The position numbers were made by a program, and so were the translations under genes. This document shows positions 23,107 through 25,496 of a DNA stretch of 25,496 nt, piece after piece. Origin of the DNA: JANYIP01 sp031394045 (GTDB lineage: Bacteria; Actinomycetota; Actinomycetes; Prado026); assembly GCA_031394045.1 (NCBI GenBank), contig JANMWN010000174.1, positions 1-25,496 of the forward strand, in the 5' to 3' direction. The notes under the pieces are model-generated. The model was not told the origin of the DNA. It ran no database searches and saw only the letters and a list, made by a program, of their open reading frames with translations. Position 1 is the first letter of the stretch, and the number at the start of each line of letters is the position of its first letter.

Positions 23107-23152
23107 TCTCGTGTCCGGGTCCGGGAGCGTGGGGGCGCCCGCTGACCCGGAC
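23107..23152. repeat. Palindromic repeat element, copy A
   Basis: The copy begins TCTCGTGTCCGGGTC and ends TGACCCGGAC. The arms GTCCGGGTC (23113-23121) and GACCCGGAC (23144-23152) form a 9-bp stem. It is a diverged direct repeat of copy B at 23362-23410, sharing its start, its GAGCGT-GGGGCGC core and its end. Confidence 0.7.
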
Positions 23153-23201
23153 GCAGATCCGTACAGCCGGTTCGCGGGCTCTCAGGGGCTCAGGGGGGTC
23201 G

Positions 23202-23318
23202 CTAGCCGACGAGCGGTGAATGAGCCCTCGCGAAGGCGACAGCCCCCGTACCCAGGGCGAGAAGACCGGCAACCGCGAGCCCGACGAGGACTCGTCGTGC
23301 TACCAGCGACGACGTCAT
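23202..23318 (-). CDS. Possible small single-span membrane protein (38 residues)
   Basis: The frame starts at ATG 23318 and ends at TAG 23202-23204. It reads MTSSLVARRVLVG, then a hydrophobic Ala/Leu/Gly/Val stretch (residues 10-30) and a short polar tail, HSPLVG. A positively charged N-terminus plus one hydrophobic helix fits a small membrane peptide or signal-anchor. The ribosome binding site is poor, and the segment lies between two copies of a palindromic repeat, so chance or a decayed gene end is a real alternative. No homologue is recognised. Confidence 0.33.
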   Translation of the reverse strand: MTSSLVARRVLVGLAVAGLLALGTGAVAFARAHSPLVG

Positions 23319-23361
23319 GCGCAGGATTGTCCGTCATGGCCGACGTGTCGGGACCACAGGG

Positions 23362-23410
23362 TCTCGTGTCCGGGTCAGCGAGCGTTGGGGCGCTTGGTGA
23401 CCCGGACACG
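23362..23410. repeat. Palindromic repeat element, copy B
   Basis: CGTGTCCGGGTCA (23365-23377) and TGACCCGGACACG (23398-23410) are perfect 13-bp inverted arms around a 20-base loop that contains a second small inverted repeat, AGCG...CGCT. It is too long and GC-rich for an ordinary operator and resembles a REP/dispersed palindromic element. Copy A lies about 255 bases to the left in the same orientation. Confidence 0.75.
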
Positions 23411-23441
23411 AAGCCAAGGCGTACTTAGGGCACCGCGGCCG

Positions 23442-23477
23442 CACGGACAGCACGGACAGCACGGACAGCACGGACAG
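23442..23477. repeat. Four perfect 9-bp tandem repeats
   Basis: The unit CACGGACAG is repeated four times without mismatch, followed by a degenerate GACGG. It lies about 37 bases past the sulfatase stop codon, in non-coding DNA. Confidence 0.9.
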
Positions 23478-23513
23478 GACGGCATCGGCTGACGGCTTTG
23501 GTCTGCCCCTCGG

Positions 23514-25007
23514 TCAGGCGCTCGTGATGCCCGCCTTCAGCTTCTCCATGATCTGCCCGATCGAGAAGGTCCCGGGCTTCTGCGAGACCGGGAACTCGAC
23601 CAGTGTCTGCGCCATCCGAGCCACGAAGGTCTGCGCGGGGATGAAGATCCAGGCGCGGTCGAGCACCCAGTCGTAGTAGGTGTTCGACGTGATATCCGCA
23701 CGCTCGTACGGGTCGGTCCGCAGGTTGAACAGCTTGGGCACCCGTAGCTCGGTGTACGGCTCGGCCCAGATCTGGAGCGTCCCCGTCGCGCGCTGCTCGA
23801 GGAAGACGAACTTCCAGTTGTCGTAACGCATGGCCGTCAGGTCACCGTCGTCGGAGACGTAGAAGAAGGTCTGGCGCGCACTGGTCGGGCTCTCGCCACG
23901 GAGGTAGGCGAGCTGGTTGTTGCCGTCCAGGTGGACGCGGTATGGCCGGTCGTTGAGCGTGCAGCCCTCCCGCAATCGCTCGGCGACGTCGGTGTCGCCC
24001 GCGGCTGCGAGCAGGGTCACGAACCAGTCGTTGTGCGACACGATCCCGTTGAGCACCACGCCTGCGGGGAACTGCCCCGGCCAGCGGACCATGGCAGGCA
24101 CCCGGTAGGCGCCCTCCCAGTTGCTGTTCTTCTCGCTGCGGAAGGGCGTCATGCCGGCATCGGGCCAGGTGTTCATGTGCGGCCCGTTGTCCGTGCTGTA
24201 CATGACGATCGTGTCGTCCGCGAGGCCCATGTCGTCCACGGCCGCCAGCAGCGTGCCGACCACCTTGTCGTGGTCGATCATGACGTCGTGGTACTCGGAC
24301 TGCCACCGGCCGGCCTGTCCTCGGCTCGACTCCTTGACGTGCGTACGGAAGTGCATGTGCGTCGCGTTGAACCACACGAAGAAGGGCGTGTCCGCGTCCT
24401 TGGCGTCCGACATGAACCGGAGCGTCTCGACCAGCACCTCGTCGTCGATGGTCTCCATCCGCTCCCTGGTCAGCGGCCCGGTGTCCTCGATCCGCCCGTC
24501 CGCCCAGGTGTGCAGGACCCCGCGCGGCCCGAACCGGGCCCGGAAGTCAGGGAACTCCTCTTCGCTCGGGTAGTCGACGCCCTCGGGCTCCTCCTCCGCG
24601 TTCAGGTGGTAGAGGTTCCCGAAGAACTCGTCGAAGCCGTGGTTGGTCGGCAGGAACTCGTCGCGGTCACCGAGGTGGTTCTTGCCGAACTGCCCGGTCG
24701 CGTACCCGAGGGCCTTCAACGCGGTGGCGATCGTCGGGTCCGTCTCCTGCAGGCCGAGGTTCGCCCCCGGCATGCCGACCTTCGTCAGCCCGGTCCGGAT
24801 CGGGTTCTGGCCGCAGATGAAGGCGGCCCGGCCGGCCGTACAGCTCTGCTCGCCGTAGTAGTCCGTGAAGCGGACGCCCTCCGCGGCGATCCGGTCGATG
24901 TTCGGCGTCCGGTAGCCCATGATCCCTTCGCTGTAGCAGCTGAGGTTGGTGATGCCGATGTCGTCTCCCCAGATGATCAGGATGTTCGGCTTGCTGCCTG
25001 CAGGCAC
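23514..25007 (-). CDS. Sulfatase (arylsulfatase family, formylglycine type)
   Basis: The 497-residue start at GTG 25007 is preferred because AGGAG (25016-25020) sits 8 bases upstream; the in-frame GTG at 25016 overlaps that motif. The sulfatase signature CTAGR begins at Cys56, the residue converted to formylglycine by a separate maturation enzyme not seen here. Predicted calcium ligands are Asp15, Asp16, Asp273 and Asn274 (WGDDIG; STDNGPH). Other active-site residues are Lys109 and His111 (GKNHLGD) and His217 (NATHMHF). No signal peptide is visible, so the enzyme appears cytoplasmic, as in many actinobacterial arylsulfatases that hydrolyse sulfate esters for sulfur supply or detoxification. 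The substrate is unknown. A TetR-like regulator lies upstream on the same strand, with about 97 bases between. Confidence 0.93.
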   Translation of the reverse strand: MPAGSKPNILIIWGDDIGITNLSCYSEGIMGYRTPNIDRIAAEGVRFTDYYGEQSCTAGRAAFICGQNPIRTGLTKVGMPGANLGLQETDPTIATALKALGYATGQFGKNHLGDRDEFLPTNHGFDEFFGNLYHLNAEEEPEGVDYPSEEEFPDFRARFGPRGVLHTWADGRIEDTGPLTRERMETIDDEVLVETLRFMSDAKDADTPFFVWFNATHMHFRTHVKESSRGQAGRWQSEYHDVMIDHDKVVGTLLAAVDDMGLADDTIVMYSTDNGPHMNTWPDAGMTPFRSEKNSNWEGAYRVPAMVRWPGQFPAGVVLNGIVSHNDWFVTLLAAAGDTDVAERLREGCTLNDRPYRVHLDGNNQLAYLRGESPTSARQTFFYVSDDGDLTAMRYDNWKFVFLEQRATGTLQIWAEPYTELRVPKLFNLRTDPYERADITSNTYYDWVLDRAWIFIPAQTFVARMAQTLVEFPVSQKPGTFSIGQIMEKLKAGITSA

Positions 25008-25104
25008 AGAGATCACTCCTTGACGACTTCGGATGGTGCGGCACGAGTGAGAAAGCCCGTACCTGAACGCCCACGCGGACGCTAGCGAACTCCCAGGAAC
25101 GACG

Positions 25105-25496
25105 CTACCTGGCGCCCGGGTCTGCCTGTCCGCCGAGCTGGGTTCTGGCCGCCGCCAACGTCACCTCTAGCAGGTGCTTCCTGGTCAGGCCTCCCGAGCC
25201 GAGGGTCAGCTGGATCGACAGACCGTCGATCAGGGCGGCGAGCACGAGGGCCACCCGCTCCGGGTCGTCCGTCTGGAACGCGCCCTGGTCACGTCCGTAC
25301 GCGATCACGTCAAGCAGGATCGCCTTGGCGCGGCGGTCCAGCTCGTCGTGCACGTGGGCGACGTCGGCGTCCGTTGCAGCGTTGGACCAGACCTCGAACC
25401 AGAGCACCCAACCGGGATCGGCAACGCCGGTCGCCGCCGAGAGCTCGATCAGCCGGGTCAGCCGAGCCCACGGGTCGCGGATCGTCGTGAGCTGGT
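25105..25496 (-). CDS. TetR-family regulator, C-terminal part (5' end outside window)
   Basis: The frame is open from the right edge to the stop at 25105, giving about 129 residues. It is helical: DPWARLTRLIELSAATGVAD, then GWVLWFEVWSNAATDADVAHVHDEL, AILLDVIAYGRDQGAFQTDDPERVALVLAALIDGLSIQLTLG and a final helix. This is the ligand-binding/dimerisation domain of TetR/AcrR regulators of the BetI-like C-terminal type (VLAALIDGL is characteristic). The DNA-binding N-terminus lies beyond the window. It may control the downstream sulfatase. Confidence 0.85.
   Translation of the reverse strand, partial: QLTTIRDPWARLTRLIELSAATGVADPGWVLWFEVWSNAATDADVAHVHDELDRRAKAILLDVIAYGRDQGAFQTDDPERVALVLAALIDGLSIQLTLGSGGLTRKHLLEVTLAAARTQLGGQADPGAR

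Noticed and set aside
23442..23477. CRISPR-like array
   Set aside because: The 9-bp units are directly adjacent with no spacers and there are no cas genes; it is a simple tandem repeat.
23931..25085. A 384-codon plus-strand frame opposite the sulfatase
   Set aside because: It is the antisense of conserved sulfatase motifs; composition is typical of a GC-driven shadow.

Overview
The window is strongly GC-rich (G/C at most third codon positions), with GTG and TTG starts, short intergenic gaps and actinobacterial gene families such as ECF42 sigma/YCII pairs, DUF4386 proteins and MalT-like LuxR regulators. It looks like the chromosome of a high-GC actinobacterium. A gene closely resembling the histamine dehydrogenase known from Nocardioides simplex points to Nocardioides or a relative. 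No rRNA, tRNA, CRISPR array, transposase or integrase was seen.

Left part (1-2782, minus strand): a two-gene unit encoding an M64-type zinc metallopeptidase fused to five tandem FG-GAP/VCBS-like repeats, followed after 8 bases by a protein with a long disordered N-terminus that runs off the left edge. Neither shows a signal peptide. A perfect 11-bp-arm hairpin (2814-2838) separates this unit from the next.

Amine-catabolism block (2896-9671): a divergent LysR regulator faces a minus-strand operon. In transcription order it encodes an HpaB-type flavin monooxygenase, a RidA-family protein, a DUF1028 protein, a histamine-dehydrogenase-like 6-S-cysteinyl-FMN/[4Fe-4S] enzyme, and an agmatine-deiminase-family enzyme. 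The last gene is split by a one-base frameshift in a homopolymer. Two junctions overlap by 4 bases (ATGA, TTGA). I infer an inducible pathway for a biogenic amine such as histamine. The aldehyde dehydrogenase, flavin reductase and ETF it would need are not in the window.

Middle (9708-14044): a GSAM-like class III aminotransferase, a divergent YCII/DGPF protein plus ECF42 sigma factor pair, then two decayed genes: the C-terminal remnant of a SAM methyltransferase and an EamA transporter with a nonsense codon, a frameshift and an internal deletion.

Transport/regulation block (14141-21056, plus strand): a small 80-residue protein, a DUF4386 membrane protein, an ABC ATPase and its ABC-2 permease (ATGA overlap), an MFS transporter and a 914-residue MalT-like LuxR regulator. 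This looks like a regulator-linked membrane/efflux locus of unknown substrate.

Right part (21065-25496): a DoxX membrane protein, a probable globin-like C-terminal fragment, an acetamidase/formamidase, a roughly 500-bp repeat-rich intergenic stretch (direct repeats, two copies of a palindromic element flanking a possible small membrane-protein ORF, a 9-bp tandem repeat), a formylglycine-type sulfatase, and the C-terminal part of a TetR-like regulator cut by the right edge.
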